NCBI GenBank assembly: GCA_037349315.1
Contig: JBAIAC010000059.1
Coordinates: forward strand, 18,198,501-18,262,500
From: Chelydra serpentina
Lineage: Eukaryota; Chordata; Testudines; Chelydridae
Direction of reading: 5' to 3'
DNA: 64,000 bases
The notes under the pieces were generated by a model, which ran no database searches, was not told the origin of the DNA, and saw only the letters and a list, made by a program, of their open reading frames with translations. The position numbers and the translations under genes are program-made. Positions 1 to 11,564 of this stretch are shown piece by piece; the first letter of the stretch is position 1; every line of letters starts with the position of its first letter.

Positions 1-720
1 ACTTTCCAAAATATTCAGCTTTTGGGCTGAAAGTTCATGGACTTAGTCTCTGCCTGAAGTTGGAAGAGGAAATTTGAGCAAAATCCTACCAGCCCTTTTT
101 GAGCGAGGAGAAAATGAACAATTGCATTTTTGATCGTAACAAAAAATCTAACTGCTTTCTTTCTGAAGAAGGCAACACCAAAAGTGGATGAAACTGAAAC
201 TTGGCATGGACATAACCCTCATTACAGGCCTAATCTAAAGCCTGTTAAGGTCAATGGAAAGACTTCCTTTGATTTCATTTGGCTTTGAAACAGGCCCTGG
301 AGGTGGGCAAATAATTCATAACAAAAGTCTTATGAGACAGCTTCAGCCTCTTTTTCAGTTTGCAAGTTGCTTGGGAACAGACTCTGATTGTTTTGAATGT
401 AATTAGTAGTTGAATGTATTTGCATATGGCCACATTTTATTACCCTTGCTCTTGCTTTTAGTACCTTGAAATGAATAGGAGTTAGACACCTAAATACTCT
501 TACTCTTGGGATCATAAATCACATTTGAAACTTTTACCATCTCTCTTGTGATGGTGGCTGTGGTCGTGTTGGTTCCCCCATTACAAGGATACAGCCATCA
601 CAATGTAAACCAATAACAACACAATCAAACAAAGTGGTAATAAAAAAAGTGGCACCTGAATAATGTTTACTAATGACTGGGAGACCTTTTGGGAAATACT
701 GAATGTTACGAATTAGCAAG
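1..720. other. Non-coding, no feature recognised
   Basis: This AT-rich stretch has stop codons in all frames at short intervals. I see no repeat family I can name and no exon-like segment. Confidence 0.5.
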
Positions 721-802
721 TATAGGATTAATTCAAAGCCCATTGTAAATGGAAACCCACTCACTTCCATTGACTTCAATGGGCTTTGGATCAAGTCCTA
801 TA
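721..802. mobile_element. Short fold-back MITE (CATTGACTTCAATGG family)
   Basis: The two ends are imperfect inverted complements: the left half starts TATAGGATTAATTCAAAGCC, and the right half ends with the complement of TATAGGACTTGATCCAAAGC. The centre reads CCATTGACTTCAATGGG. The same design recurs many times in this window, which marks it as a dispersed non-autonomous element. The superfamily is not clear from the sequence. Confidence 0.55.
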
Positions 803-841
803 ATAACAAGGATAATGTAAAAACAACATGAATTGTGCCAG

Positions 842-1655
842 ATGCACTAGTATGCTCTGGCTGCTTTGCACTGCCTAATGATGCAAAGGCAGCTGCAGTG
901 TACAAATGAATCTGGTCCACTTTGTTCATTTATTTTGTCTACCATATATTAGTGTTAATTATGTATTATATTCTGTAGCATATTGTTACATATGCTTCAC
1001 TATTGCTTCTGTCTGATAAAAGGTGAAGGGTGGCCAATTTTTTGTGGGGAATATAAAGTGCATATATAGCAAAGTGTGCATTTGCTGAGGTCTACTGTAC
1101 TCACTTGAGTTTTGTAATTAATTCACTTTGTCTGCATTCATGTCTCAATTTTACTAGCCCAAATTTTTGTGCAAAGCAAATGTCAAAGTTGTATTTATAA
1201 AAGCATTTTTCTTAATCTGGGCTAGAAACTGCATTGTAACAAACTGGTCCTGCAATGAAAACTACCCAACTGGGTCACTGCACTCTCCTGGCTTTCATTG
1301 CAATGCATTGGCCTGCACCTGTTCATATGAATAGTTACACCCGAAGCGCTTGGACGCTCAGCATATTAGGGAGTTGAAACAAGGTTGCCCTGTCTAATCA
1401 ACTGCAAGTAAGCAACATAGTTTGACCAACAAGTATTAAATACTTCAAGAGTTTTAAATAGAAGTTTACAAATGATGTAAATTAAAAGTCGCTGAATGAT
1501 TTTGAAAATCAAGTAGATTTGATGAAAAGGAGAAAAAGAGGTTATATTTTTCCAATAAATTATTTGTTGCAAATTATTTGTTTGGCTCTATCTCTCCCAC
1601 TTTCCTAAAATGATTATTCACCATCTAATAGGCCACAGTGCTATGAGCTGTAAGA
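842..1655. other. Non-coding, no feature recognised
   Basis: AT-rich sequence without convincing coding potential. A 68-codon minus-strand frame at 1366-1572 has no recognisable domain. Confidence 0.45.
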
Positions 1656-2012
1656 GGAAGGATGGCCTTGTGGCTAAGAAGGCACTGAACTGGGACTCAC
1701 TCAGATCAGAATTCATTCCTTGGCTCTGCCACTGACTTCTTATGTGACCTTTGGCAAATCACTTTGGGTGAAATCCTAACCCCATTGAGGTCAATGGCAA
1801 AATTCCCATTGATTTCAATGGGGCAAAGATTTCACCCTTTGTGGCTAAGTTCTCCAAATGTAAAATGGGGATAATCATTCCTTTTCCCCACTGTCTCTCT
1901 CTTGTCTATTTAGATTGTAAAGCTATACAAGGCAGGTGCTGTCTATGATGTGTACATACAGTGCCTAACACCATGGGGTACTTGGTTGGGAGATCAAGGC
2001 TCTACTGTAACA
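1656..2012 (+). repeat. MIR/CORE-SINE with LINE-like 3' tail
   Basis: The sequence keeps the MIR landmarks in order: a tRNA-like head (ACTGAACTGGGACTCA), the CORE (TCTGCCACTGACTTCTTATG then GTGACCTTTGGCAAATCACT), and AAATGTAAAATGGGGATAAT. It ends in an amniote tail containing AGATTGTAAAGC and GTGCCTAACACCATGGGG. The unit is split by a small fold-back element at 1766-1837. Degenerate and old. Confidence 0.7.
1766..1837. mobile_element. 72-bp fold-back MITE nested in the MIR
   Basis: The segment begins GGGTGAAATCCTAACCCCATT and ends with its near complement (AATGGGGCAAAGATTTCACCC). TTT lies on both sides (1763-1765 and 1838-1840). Removing it restores continuous MIR sequence across CAAATCACTTT and GTGGCTAAGTTCTCC, so it inserted after the MIR. 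Confidence 0.65.
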
Positions 2013-2319
2013 CATATAATAATTAGAATAATAAATCTTCCCTCATATTTAGCTTAAATTTTGTTTTGCTCAATTTCATCTTAGGTATAGCAGGTTTGAC
2101 CACTCTTCCTTTCCCTCCATGCTGTTTACTTGTAGAAAGGAAGAAATGTCATGGGATAATGGTCTCGTGCTGCTACACAAATGCAAAGGCAAAGTCAAGG
2201 CATTGTTGGAAAATAAATATTGAGACCAAACTGCGATGTTTATTTTCCTGGCGGGACACAGTGATGCTGAGATCATCTCCTACCACAGTGCATTTTATCT
2301 CTACTGTACCAATGTCTGA

Positions 2320-2520
2320 TAGAGACTCAGTCTGGGATTTTAAACTCTCCTTAAGGCAATTCAATAGGATTTGGGTGCCTAACTCCATTAGGCAGCTTTG
2401 AAAAACATAGCCTCAGTCGTTTGATCCATTTAATGTTGGTGCATTAAAGAAACAGTTGCAAAAGTTGAATGTCAATGGGGCTATGCTAATTTACACCAGC
2501 TGGTCTGGCCCCACATGGCT
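2320..2520. repeat. Fragments of two fold-back repeat families
   Basis: 2333-2400 resembles the GATTTTCAAAGG...GGTGCCTAACTCCATT repeat. 2465-2513 holds one arm of the CAATGGGGCTATGCTAATTTACACCAGC repeat. Neither is complete. The flanks from 2013 to 3545 contain nothing else I can name; open frames there lack domains. Confidence 0.4.
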
Positions 2521-3545
2521 GCCTTAGTCTACTTAGAAGACAGTTGGTGAAGGACAGTGTGTGGATATGTCTGTTGCCGGGCTCCCTAGTAAGTCAAAGG
2601 TGGTTCTGCCAAAGAGAATCTTTGATCGAGCCATGAGATTTATTTCCAGCCTGATCCGTACCAAAAATCTCTTTTCCCAGCATCCACCACTCTTTGTCCT
2701 GCGCGTGTGCATTATGGGAAAAGCAAAGGAAACGTCAAGAAAACACCCAAAGGGTGGAAATGGCATATGTTTAATCAGAGAGCACTGCCAGACTCAGCCA
2801 TTTCCTTGACGCCTTCACCAAACAATAGCTCACTTTATGTTTAGTTTTTTGAGGGGTGGTCGTTTGCTTGTTCTGTGTGACCTCCCATGATGCAGCCCCT
2901 TCTAAGGCTTGTCGTCCACTCCTGAAACTAAAGAGCACAGCAGCAGGCCACAGTTTCCTTGTAGACTCTGTCTGGTGCCGGGAAAAACCTCTTCAGAGCG
3001 ATTCTCAAAAACTCTCCAAAATTGGCACTGGGGGTAGATTTAATAGGCTGTAATGTAGAGATTGTAAAACATGTTTGATGAAGCATTTTATACCGCTTTT
3101 AAGTTTCAAATTCTTTGGAGCACATCCGAGGATTTTCACAAACCTCCCTCAACGCATGCAAAGTTTGCATCCCGAGACCCTGACCTCAACTAACTTTTCA
3201 ACTTTGTCTGTCATGTTAAATAGTCAGAGCAGTCCCAGCAGCATGTATACGTTTGGAGAGGTGTTTTTGTTTTGTTTTTTTCTCCGTATGAGGTATTCAA
3301 GGATGAAAGTTTGTAGCTGGGATGTGGGTTAGGAAGGAACTACTGTGGTAATGCCATAATTGAAGATTCTAAGTTCCACTCCCTGGGAGAGATTCTTTGA
3401 GTTGTTTTTGAAATTTATAATAAAAAAGATATTTTCATTGCTCCAAAGATGGTTCACATCTCTGGTTCCCAGTAATCTAGCCAGAGCTAAGCCCTCAGAT
3501 GAGCTCAAACCCAAAAGATGACTATCCACTTAAAAAAACCCAGTA

Positions 3546-3635
3546 AGGCCAGATCCTCAGCTGTTGCAGTATCAGTGTATCTTCATTAAAGTCAGCAGGG
3601 ACCATGCTGCTTCACTTCAGCTGAGGACCTGACCC
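3546..3635. mobile_element. Fold-back MITE (CCAGATCCTCAGCTG family)
   Basis: The left end AGGCCAGATCCTCAGCTG is answered by CAGCTGAGGACCTGACCCT on the right, with ATTAAAGTCAGC near the centre. A full-length relic of the palindromic family seen again near 14697, 63671 and 63945. Confidence 0.55.
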
Positions 3636-3955
3636 TATTGTCTTTGTTCTCCCATTCTGCCATGTATGACTCCATGAAGTTAAAAAATAAAACCACTCTA
3701 ATGAGAACTCAGCAGTGAACATTTTCACCCTTAATTGTGTAAAACTATCACAGCAAAGCTGCACTAAATGTATTGAAAATTTGCCTGATTTTGATTGTTT
3801 TTCCCCATTTAATTCCTCCACACGTCACTGATTCAGGTATATCCCTATGGCTTTGTCCCACAGGGTTTGTGAATGTCAGATTTCTTTGCTCCCCGGGTTC
3901 ATAAGTTGCATGCAGAGCTTTCCTAACATCTTCCCAGCCCTGGGTTTGCATTCAG

Positions 3956-4045
3956 AAAGGGTGCTTAACTTTAAGCACAAACTTAAGCCCCATTGATGTC
4001 AATACAATTTAAGCACGGGCTTAAATGCTTTCCTGAATCAAGGCT
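3956..4045. repeat. TTAAGCAC-type fold-back repeat
   Basis: Contains repeated and inverted TTAAGCAC units around CCCCATTGATGTCAATAC, ending TTTCCTGAATCAAGGC. It resembles another short palindromic repeat of reptile DNA. Degenerate, with unclear ends. Confidence 0.45.
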
Positions 4046-4886
4046 TTAGTCTACTTTAACCACTGTGGAAGAACTTAAGATGACAGCAGCTAGTATTCTT
4101 AACCAAGCTAAAGCAGGGACAATTTATTTATTTCACCACTCCACCCAATTGAAGCTACCACAATTGCTATGCATTAGCATTCAGATCGACTAAAGCCACT
4201 TCAACTGATATTTATCAACATACCACCTAACTACAGCAACATTAGCTGCTGTACATCAATATAATCCAACTAAAGCTGCCTCCACTGCTCTCTGTCAACA
4301 TATAGCTTAACATTCCTCAATTGATGCACATTGCATTGCAATATAGAACCCCATGAATGCTGCCTAGTTGTTGTAGTTTATTGTACAGTTGGGTCTGGGT
4401 GAACCAGTTTGATATGAGCCGAACCATCGCCCAAAGCCCTAATTGAATCCAAACGTTTAGTATGGTACAAAGAAGTGTGACTAATTTTTTATTTTAAACA
4501 CATTCTTTGCACTTCCTCTGTCTCAGCCGGGAGCAGACATACAATGAGAAAAATTCTTCTTCTGATATTTCCAGCTCAGCTTATGACTGATGTTATGAGA
4601 TTTGCAACTTGCATTCAAGATCAAACAGGTTTATTACCCATGGGCTATCAGCAGGGATAGAATGCAAGACCTTCAGCAGTTAAAAATCACAGTTCTCTGC
4701 TTCTTGAGCTAAAGGAGTAACTCCATTAGCTGGTAACAGCGGTAGACTCTTACCTTTACATAGACCAACATCTAGTGGGAAATATGACATATTTGAGCAA
4801 CATGTTACATCACCATCGTCCTTATAAATGCACTTCTTGGGCACCTTTCTTCTGAGTGTCTCAAAGCACTTTCCAAAAAGAATGGG
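4046..4886. other. Non-coding, no feature recognised
   Basis: AT-rich sequence with loose internal repetition at 4150-4330 (variants of CTAAAGC...ACTG...CAACATA). I cannot assign it to a named family and see no gene. Confidence 0.4.
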
Positions 4887-5010
4887 GGGCTGATCCTGCA
4901 ACCCTTACTCACCTAAGTAGTTGTCATTAATTTGAGTTGTGTCTTGATGTCAATGGGAATATTCCATGATTAAGGATTTTTTGTATGAGTAAACTTACAA
5001 GACTGGACCT
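4887..5010. repeat. Fold-back repeat (GATCCTGCAACCCTTACTCA type)
   Basis: The left arm GGGCTGATCCTGCAACCCTT plus ACTCACCTAAGTAG is matched, degenerately and inverted, by TATGAGTAAACTTACAAGACTGGACC on the right, around GATGTCAATGGGA. Same palindromic design as other short MITEs here. Confidence 0.45.
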
Positions 5011-5053
5011 GTAAGCCTTATAACAGCCCTGTGAGGCAACTAAGATGTGTTAC

Positions 5054-5150
5054 AGCATAAGCTTGAAATAAATTTGTTAGTCTCTAAGGTGCCACAAGTA
5101 TTCCTTTTCTTTTGGCTGACACAGACTAACACGGCTACTACTCTGAAACC
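5054..5150 (-). mobile_element. Penelope-like element fragment
   Basis: Carries the two conserved blocks GTTAGTCTCTAAGGTGCCAC and CAGACTAACACGGCTACTA. The same blocks occur at 31979-32199 next to a hammerhead-like core, so both belong to one family. Penelope-like retroelements are known to carry hammerhead ribozyme motifs in their terminal repeats, which is the basis for the family call. Here only the part beyond the ribozyme remains. Strand is set by comparison with the left arm of the later copy. Confidence 0.5.
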
Positions 5151-5157
5151 TAAGATT

Positions 5158-5950
5158 TGTTAGGTTCAACAAGGACAAGTGCAGAGTCCTGCACTTGGGA
5201 CGGAAGAATCCCATGCACTGCTACAGACTAGGGACCGAGTGGCTAGGCAGCAGTTCTGCAGAAAAGGACCTAGGGGTTACAGTGGACGAGAAGCTGGATA
5301 TGAGTCAACAGTGTGCCCTTGTTGCCAAGAAGGCTAATGGCATTTTGGGTTGTATAAGAAGGGGTATTGCCAGCAGATCGAGGGAAGTGATCCTTCCCCT
5401 CTATTCGGCACTGGTGAGGCCTCATTTGGAGTACTGTGTCCAGTTTTGGGCCCCACACTACAAGAAGGATGTGGAAAAATTGAAAAGAGTCCAGTGGAGG
5501 GCAAAAAAAATTATTAGGGGGCTGGAGCACATGAGTTATGAGAAGAGGCTGAGGGAACTGGGATTGTTTAGTCTACAGAAGAGAAGAATGAGGGGGGATT
5601 TGATAGGTGGTTTCAACTACCTGAAAGGGGGTTCCAAAGAGGATGGGTCTAGACTGTTCTCAGTGGTACCAGATGACAGAACAAGGAATAATGGTCTCAC
5701 GTTGCAGTGGGGAAGTTTAGGTTGTATATTAGGAAAAACTTTTTCACTAGTAGGGTGGTGAAGCACTGGAATGGGTTACCTAGGGAGGTGGTGGAATCAC
5801 CTTCCTTAGAGGTTTTTAAGGTCAGGCTTGACAAAGCCCTGGCTGGGATGATCTAGTTGGGGATTGGTCCTGCTTTGAGCAGGGGGTTGGACTAGATGAC
5901 CTCCTGAGGTCCCTTCCAACCCTGATATTCTATGATTCTATGCTTCTATG
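5158..5950 (+). mobile_element. CR1 LINE, 5'-truncated 3' end
   Basis: A CR1 non-LTR retrotransposon copy keeping the end of the reverse-transcriptase ORF and the 3' UTR. The main frame (5195-5761) shows the typical CR1 order: [35 protein letters not shown], then [20 protein letters not shown] and [19 protein letters not shown]. Near 5710 a one-base frame change diverts the end; the correct continuation ([12 protein letters not shown]) is read in another frame at 5761-5800. The 3' UTR ends with AGGTCCCTTCCAACCCTGAT and tandem ATTCTATG-type units (5928-5950), the CR1 hallmark. Most of the element is missing, and one frame break makes it non-functional. Weak decay suggests a fairly recent copy. 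Confidence 0.92.
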
Positions 5951-6021
5951 CTTTTGAGGATCTGGGCCCAGGCGCCTATCAGCATGGTTAGGAGCCTAAA
6001 TATACCTTTCAATATTTGGCC

Positions 6022-6215
6022 CTTCATCTCTCTGTGCTTCTGTGAAACGGGCCTTACAATTTTTCTTTCCTCCCACCTTTTATATTGTCTATTTAGATTT
6101 AAACCCTTCCTGGCAGAGACTGTCTCTTACCCTGTATTTGTATAGCAGCCTGCATAATGGGCCATTGGTCTTGGTTGGGGCATCTAGGTACTTTTAATGC
6201 AGATAATGATAATAA
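6022..6215 (+). repeat. MIR-type 3' half with amniote SINE/LINE tail
   Basis: Reads CATCTCTCTGTGCTTCTGTGAAACGGG, TTGTCTATTTAGATTTAAACC, GGCAGAGACTGTCTCTTACC, then a TTGTATAGCAGCC block and TAATGATAATAATGG. This is the tail module also seen at 1911-2012 and 19160-19275. Old and 5'-truncated. Confidence 0.5.
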
Positions 6216-7543
6216 TGGACCAGGGCAAGTCAAGGGTTGCACTGATTGAACTAATTAAAGTTCACCCCAATTAGAAGCAGAGGTAAACCTCAATTAGGTC
6301 ATTCAGTGCAAAGCTCTGCATCTCCTTGTCTACACTCAGCAGGGTCAGCCCTGATGCAGATACCCAACTGATGGCCACCTTCTGCCTGTTGAGGCTATTC
6401 CCAGGGTTAAACAAGGCCTGAAAGAAAATGAAAAAGGGGAAAGGTATTGGCTAAAGACACAGGTTCATTTCCAAACCTGTGTACAGGAGTAAGCTTCCAA
6501 TGTCCCTGTTACTGTTGCTTTCACTGGGGTCACTGGGATAATTTCTATACTGAATAACAGCATCATTTCTCTTTATTGGGTGCAACTCTAAGAAAAACAG
6601 TCACACTCTGAAACACAAACAATGGCAACTTGTCTCTTCTTTAGTTATGGAAATTGGGGTCAGCTTTTTTTTTCAAAGGGGCAGAGTAAAGGAGCTGGAA
6701 TTCTACTTGGCACACCATCAAGCAGGAAATCTCCTGCTTAGTTATTTGACAGGAAGAGAAAAAGATAGCAAGGGAAACAATGCAAAAGAGGGGCGGAGGG
6801 GGGAATGGAACATTCTTGTTTCATATTAGTGCTGGTCATGCAAGAGGATGGGGACTGCAAGGCAAATAAAAGATTTAGCACTTCAGAGGTTCTTTGTAGT
6901 TTTAAGACAGTAGTCATACTTTATATTTATAGAGAACCTTGAAGTCAGGGGATTCAAATGCTTTTTAAAATCTCCCTACAGAGGGATCACTCTTATCCAC
7001 CACGAAATGCAGCTGGACCATTGAATATTAACCCTGACACAACACACAGGTTATTTACCTTTGCAACCCTTACCCTGGACCTGGAAATAAAGCAAAACTT
7101 CTCACAGGCACTCACCCCCTTATTACAGCATGGAACATGTCAGTCATTTTGCACCAGTAAAAGAACACAGCATGATTTATAGGAGGCAAAATGAAGAATA
7201 ATTTTGAGAGTTACAAGGGGATTTCAGGTAAAGCGAACATAATAATCTAAACAGGGCTTTTGCCACCAGAACATCCCTATTAGTGACAACAATGCCATTC
7301 GATTGTTAATGACCATGAGAGATCAGGGGGACATTAGTTTTACCTCTTTTCTCAGAGGTGGTACCTCCAACAGCATAGCAGCCCCTTGCAGGCAGCACTG
7401 ACTCAGCAGGTAGAATGAAGCCCAGTGAGTAACCAACAGGCCTTCCTCAAACCCGTATTGATTTTAGGATTGTGGACTAGTCACAGCCATAGCATTGATC
7501 AAAGCCTGAGGTGGTAGGGCTGCCACTTCCCAGCACAAGGACC
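6216..7543. other. Non-coding, no feature recognised
   Basis: No coding region or clear repeat recognised. Two short plus-strand frames (6647-6829 and 6958-7182) have no domain and look accidental. Confidence 0.45.
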
Positions 7544-7551
7544 TCCTAGAT

Positions 7552-7879
7552 CAGCGGTTCTCAAATTGTGGGTTGGGACCCCCTTTGAATGGGGTCACCA
7601 GGGCTGGCTTAGACTTGCTGGGGCCCAGGGCTGAAGCCAAAGCCAGAGGACTTCAGCCCTGGGTGGCAGGACTCAGTTTGCAGGGCCCCTGCATGGGGCT
7701 GAAGCCCTTGAGCTTCAGTTTTGGCCCCCCTGCCCAGAACGGTGGAGCTTGGGCTTTGCCCCCCACCCCACCTAGGGCAGTGGGGCTTGGGCAGGCTCAG
7801 GCTTCAGTCCCCCCATCCTGGGGTCGTGAAGTAATTTTTGTTGTCAGAAGGGGGTCGCAATGAAGTTTGAGACCCCCTG
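7552..7879. mobile_element. Non-autonomous hAT transposon with 8-bp TSD
   Basis: The element starts CAGCGGTTCTCAAATTGTGG, and its right end is the complement of CAGGGGGTCTCAAACTTCAT, typical hAT (Charlie-like) inverted terminal repeats. The 8-bp target duplication TCCTAGAT is perfect at 7544-7551 and 7880-7887, as expected for hAT. The 328-bp interior is GC-rich and has one open frame (7573-7863) with no transposase signature, so the copy depended on an enzyme in trans. Confidence 0.93.
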
Positions 7880-7887
7880 TCCTAGAT

Positions 7888-8265
7888 AGACCACCAGCTA
7901 CTGTAAACATTAGATTTTAAAAGGTATTAAAGAAGCTGAAGAGCACAGTGACAGTAACAATGTCACAATCCACTCAGTGTTTAGTCAGGCCAGGGAGCAT
8001 GGCAACACTGCTTACAGAGAAGAGATGGAGAGACTGGATAAAGCAATCCAATTGGTGCTCCCTAGGCATTCTAGAATTGAGAAACACATTCAGTACCTTT
8101 TAGCTATGTAAAATCTCTACATTAAATCAAGTCACTGCAGCTCTAGTTTTTACAATGTTCAAGACTCCAAGCAGGCCTGATCATAAACAGCTGCTTCTGG
8201 TTTTACCAAGGGGGAGCGGTCTTTGTTTTATTGCTTTTATGGACACTGAATTTAATGCAAAGCCA
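7888..8265. other. Non-coding, no feature recognised
   Basis: No gene or named repeat seen between the hAT copy and the CR1 element. Confidence 0.45.
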
Positions 8266-8267
8266 TT

Positions 8268-9800
8268 CATAGATTCCAAAGCCAGAAGGGACCATGGCAA
8301 TCATCTAGTCTTAACTTCCCCAAAATAAATCCTAGAGCAGATCTTTTAGAAAAACATCCAATCTTGATTTTAAACTTGCTAATGATGGAGAATCCACCAT
8401 GACCATTCCATAGCTGTTCCACCATCCACCATTCCATAGCTGTTCCAGTGGTTAATTACGCTCTCTGTTAAAAAAAAAATCATACCTTCATTCCACTCTT
8501 AATTTGTCTATCTTCAACTTCCAGCCATTGAATAGTATTATTCCTTTTTCTGCTAGACTAAGCCCTGGATTAAATATCTGTTCCCCATATCGATACTTTT
8601 AGACTGTAATCAAGTCACCCCTTAACCTAAACTAAACAGATCGAGCTCCTTGTGTCTATCTACCATGTTTTCTCATAATTTAATCATTCTCATGGCTCTT
8701 CTCTGAACCCTCTCCAATTTCTGAACATCCTTCTGAACTGTGGACACCAGAACTGGACATAGTATTCCAGCAGCAGTGGCAGCAGTGCCAAATACAGAGG
8801 TAAAATAGCCTCTCTACTCCTACTCAAGATTCCCCTTTTTATGCATCCCAGGATTGCATTAGCCATTTTGGCCAGTGCATCACACTTGGAGCTCATGTTC
8901 AATGGATTTTTCAGCACAAGCCCCAAATCTTTTTCAGAGTCACTGCTTCCCAGGATAGAGTCCCCTACCATGTAGGGATGGTGTAAATTCTTAGTTCCTA
9001 GATGTATACATTTACCTTTAGCTATATGAAAATGCATATTGTTTGCTTGCACCCACTTTACCAAGCACTCTAGATCACTCTGTATTAGTGACCTGTCCCC
9101 TTCATTAACTACTACGTAGCCAATTTTTGTGTCATCTGCAAACTTTATCAGTGATGATTTTTTGTTTTCTTTAAAGCCGTTGTTAGAAATTGTTAAACAG
9201 CATAGGACCAAGAACAGATGTCCACTCAGTGATGATTCCGCAATCACTATTACATTTTGAGACCTATCAGTTAGCCAGCTTTTAATTCATTTAATGTGTG
9301 CCATGTTAATTTTATATCATTCTAGCTTTTTAATAAAATTCTCATTCGATACCAACTCAAACACCTCTACAGACGTCTAAATATGTTATGTCAGCACTAC
9401 ACCTTTATCAACCAAATTTGTGACCTCATCAAAAGAAGATATCACTTTTATTTGACAGGATCTATTTTCCATAAACCTATGTTGATTGGCATTAATTATA
9501 TTACCCTCCTTTAATTCTTTATTAATCAAGTCCCATATGAGCTGCTCCATTATCTTGTCCAGAATCAATGTCAGACTGAGAGGCCTATTGTTACCTGGGT
9601 CATCCTGTTTACCCTTTCTAAATGTTGGCACAACATTAGCTTTCATCCAGTCTTCTGGAATTTCTCCAGTGCTTCAACATTAACAGTCCAGTGAACTCTC
9701 CAGCCAGCTCTTTCAAAACTCTTGGATGCAAGTTAACCTGCTGATTTTAAAATGTATGACTTTGGTAGATGCTGTTTAACATCCTTCTGAGCCACTAGTG
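8268..9800 (-). mobile_element. CR1 LINE, partial, decayed (RT domain to 3' end)
   Basis: Minus-strand CR1 copy. The upstream part (9386-9646) keeps the RT segment with FRKGKQDDPGNNRPLSLT and IMEQLIWDLINKEL. The downstream part (8690-9247) holds the catalytic motif FADDTKIGYVV (near 9142), followed by EKDLGLVLKNPLN and NAILGCIKRGILSRSREAIL. The two parts are in broken frames, separated by about 140 bp with stops. The 3' UTR ends at 8268 with a GGTCCCTTCTGGCTTTGGAATCTATG-type sequence. It is older than the copy at 5158. The upstream limit is approximate because similarity fades near 9800. Confidence 0.88.
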
Positions 9801-9911
9801 GAATGGAAAGAGTGTTATACGAACAGAACAGAAATATGTATTGACTACTGCCTTTTCTGCATTATTATTGATAATTCCACCATTTCCCGCAATGGAAAAT
9901 GGGGTGTCTAA

Positions 9912-10207
9912 GGGCTGGTCTACACTAACCCCCCAATTCGAACTAAGATACGCAACTTCAGCTACGTGAATAACGTAGCTGAAGTCGAACTATCTTAGTT
10001 CGAATGAAAACGTACTTACCCGGGGTCCACACGCGGCGCGCAGGCTCCCCCGTCGACTCCGCCTACTCCGTTCGTCTAGCTGGATTACCAGCGTCGACGG
10101 GGGAGCACTTCCTGGTTCGATTTATTGCGTCTAGACAAGACGCGATAAATCGAACCCAGAACATCGATCCGACGCCTCCGATCCAGCCGGTAAGTGTAGA
10201 CCTACCC
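9912..10207. mobile_element. Harbinger-like MITE, copy 1 (CpG-rich, multi-hairpin)
   Basis: Bounded by GGGCTGGTCTACACT and its near inverted complement AGTGTAGACCTACCC, with the 3-bp duplication TAA at 9909-9911 and 10208-10210. A TWA duplication points to PIF/Harbinger. The interior is unusually CpG-rich and contains three fold-backs: around CAGCTACGT...ACGTAGCTG (9961-9982), the 13-bp arms CTCCCCCGTCGAC / GTCGACGGGGGAG (10047-10110), and GGTTCGATTTAT...ATAAATCGAACC (10112-10157). An open frame at 10004-10210 is incidental. A second, reverse-oriented copy lies at 35020-35304. Confidence 0.85.
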
Positions 10208-10210
10208 TAA

Positions 10211-11564
10211 GTTGCCCTGCAACTATTCTTCAAGGTCTTGCTCTTTTAATTGATGCAGCTCCAAATTGTTGACTCAGCTTCGTAGACCCATGGTGCAGCT
10301 ACAGGAGATATACGCGATGCATTTCTTTTTCCAGACGTCTGTGGCACAACCATGTCTTTCCATGGGAATTTAGCACTATCAGTGCTCTCTCTGGTCAGCT
10401 CTCCTGGACAAAGTCGTGGGAAGAAGAGAAGAGATTACCCCCTGTAGAACTTGGTGGCTGAAATCTGTATCTACCCTGCCAACAGTGCAGCCAAAATGCA
10501 AGCATGCACTGTGACACCAAAGGGAACTCTAAGCTTTGGCCCTTATAATTCAGGAGTTATGTCACATGGCTTTTCCAGCTGTTGCATGTAAAAATGGTGA
10601 ACTGCCTACATTTCCTTGTGCTATAGAGATAGGACATTAGCCTCCTAAGGAGAGGAGTGAAGGAAATGAAAGATATATGAGTGGCAGCAGCAGGGGAAAA
10701 ATACTGAATCCCCCATTCATTGGTAAGCCTTCCCCTCTCCCCTGTGCACTTGACTTGCAATGTAGTTTGCCATGTGCTTTTGTCTCTTCAGCACAGTGGC
10801 CTATGGTATAGCAGGTTACCAAATTATGCGCTCAGCATGTTGGGTGCATGGTAGATGCTGAACTCGTCTCTGGGCTTTAGTGCCACAATGGGATCTGAAC
10901 ACTTGAAAATCTGGCCCTTATTTAGGCGCCTAAAAGGAAGCTGATCTCTTTTGAAAAGCTGGCCCTAATTGTGGGTGTTAAGCCCTTGGATATCTGGCTC
11001 TGAGCTCCTTTGAAAATCTGGCTTTTGGCTTCCTTCATGCAACATATAACTTTTGCTGATACTATGAGTAAGTGTCCTAACTATCACATGACTCCGTTAG
11101 GAGATGAAGGGGCTCAGCAGTATCTAGGCAGTGCGCTGCACTTGGTAGGATCAAGCCATAAATTAGCACTGTGACCTGAGTTCGTCAAAGCTGCTTAAAT
11201 TATTTGAATCCCCGATGCACATTAATAGTTATTATAGCAACTGAGCATACTTCAGCCATTGAAAACCTCAGCCATAGCTAACAGGTATACATAGATTTGG
11301 CAGAATTTAATTTTTATTTGTAATCATTTTGACAGCTATCAATGTTTATTTCTAAGCATTTTTTCTATTTTTATCTATGTAAATTTTCAGTTGCAGAAAA
11401 TTATGGGTTTTAAACCTTTGTTACAATTGTTATTGATTAAAACGTTCACAATGGTGAGGAAATGATGGGGTATCAGTCCATAATTATTTAATGACAGCAG
11501 ACCTTAAGATTCAAAAAGTTAAATTTTTCTTCCTTTGCCTAGCTGTAAATTTTGATAATCATTG
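10211..11564. other. Non-coding; fragment of a GATTTTCAAAGG repeat
   Basis: 10890-11035 contains GAAAATCTGGCCCTTATTTAGGCGCC and further GAAAAGCTGGCCC and GAAAATCTGGC units, a degenerate copy of the family also seen at 18074-18215. I recognise nothing else. Confidence 0.4.
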
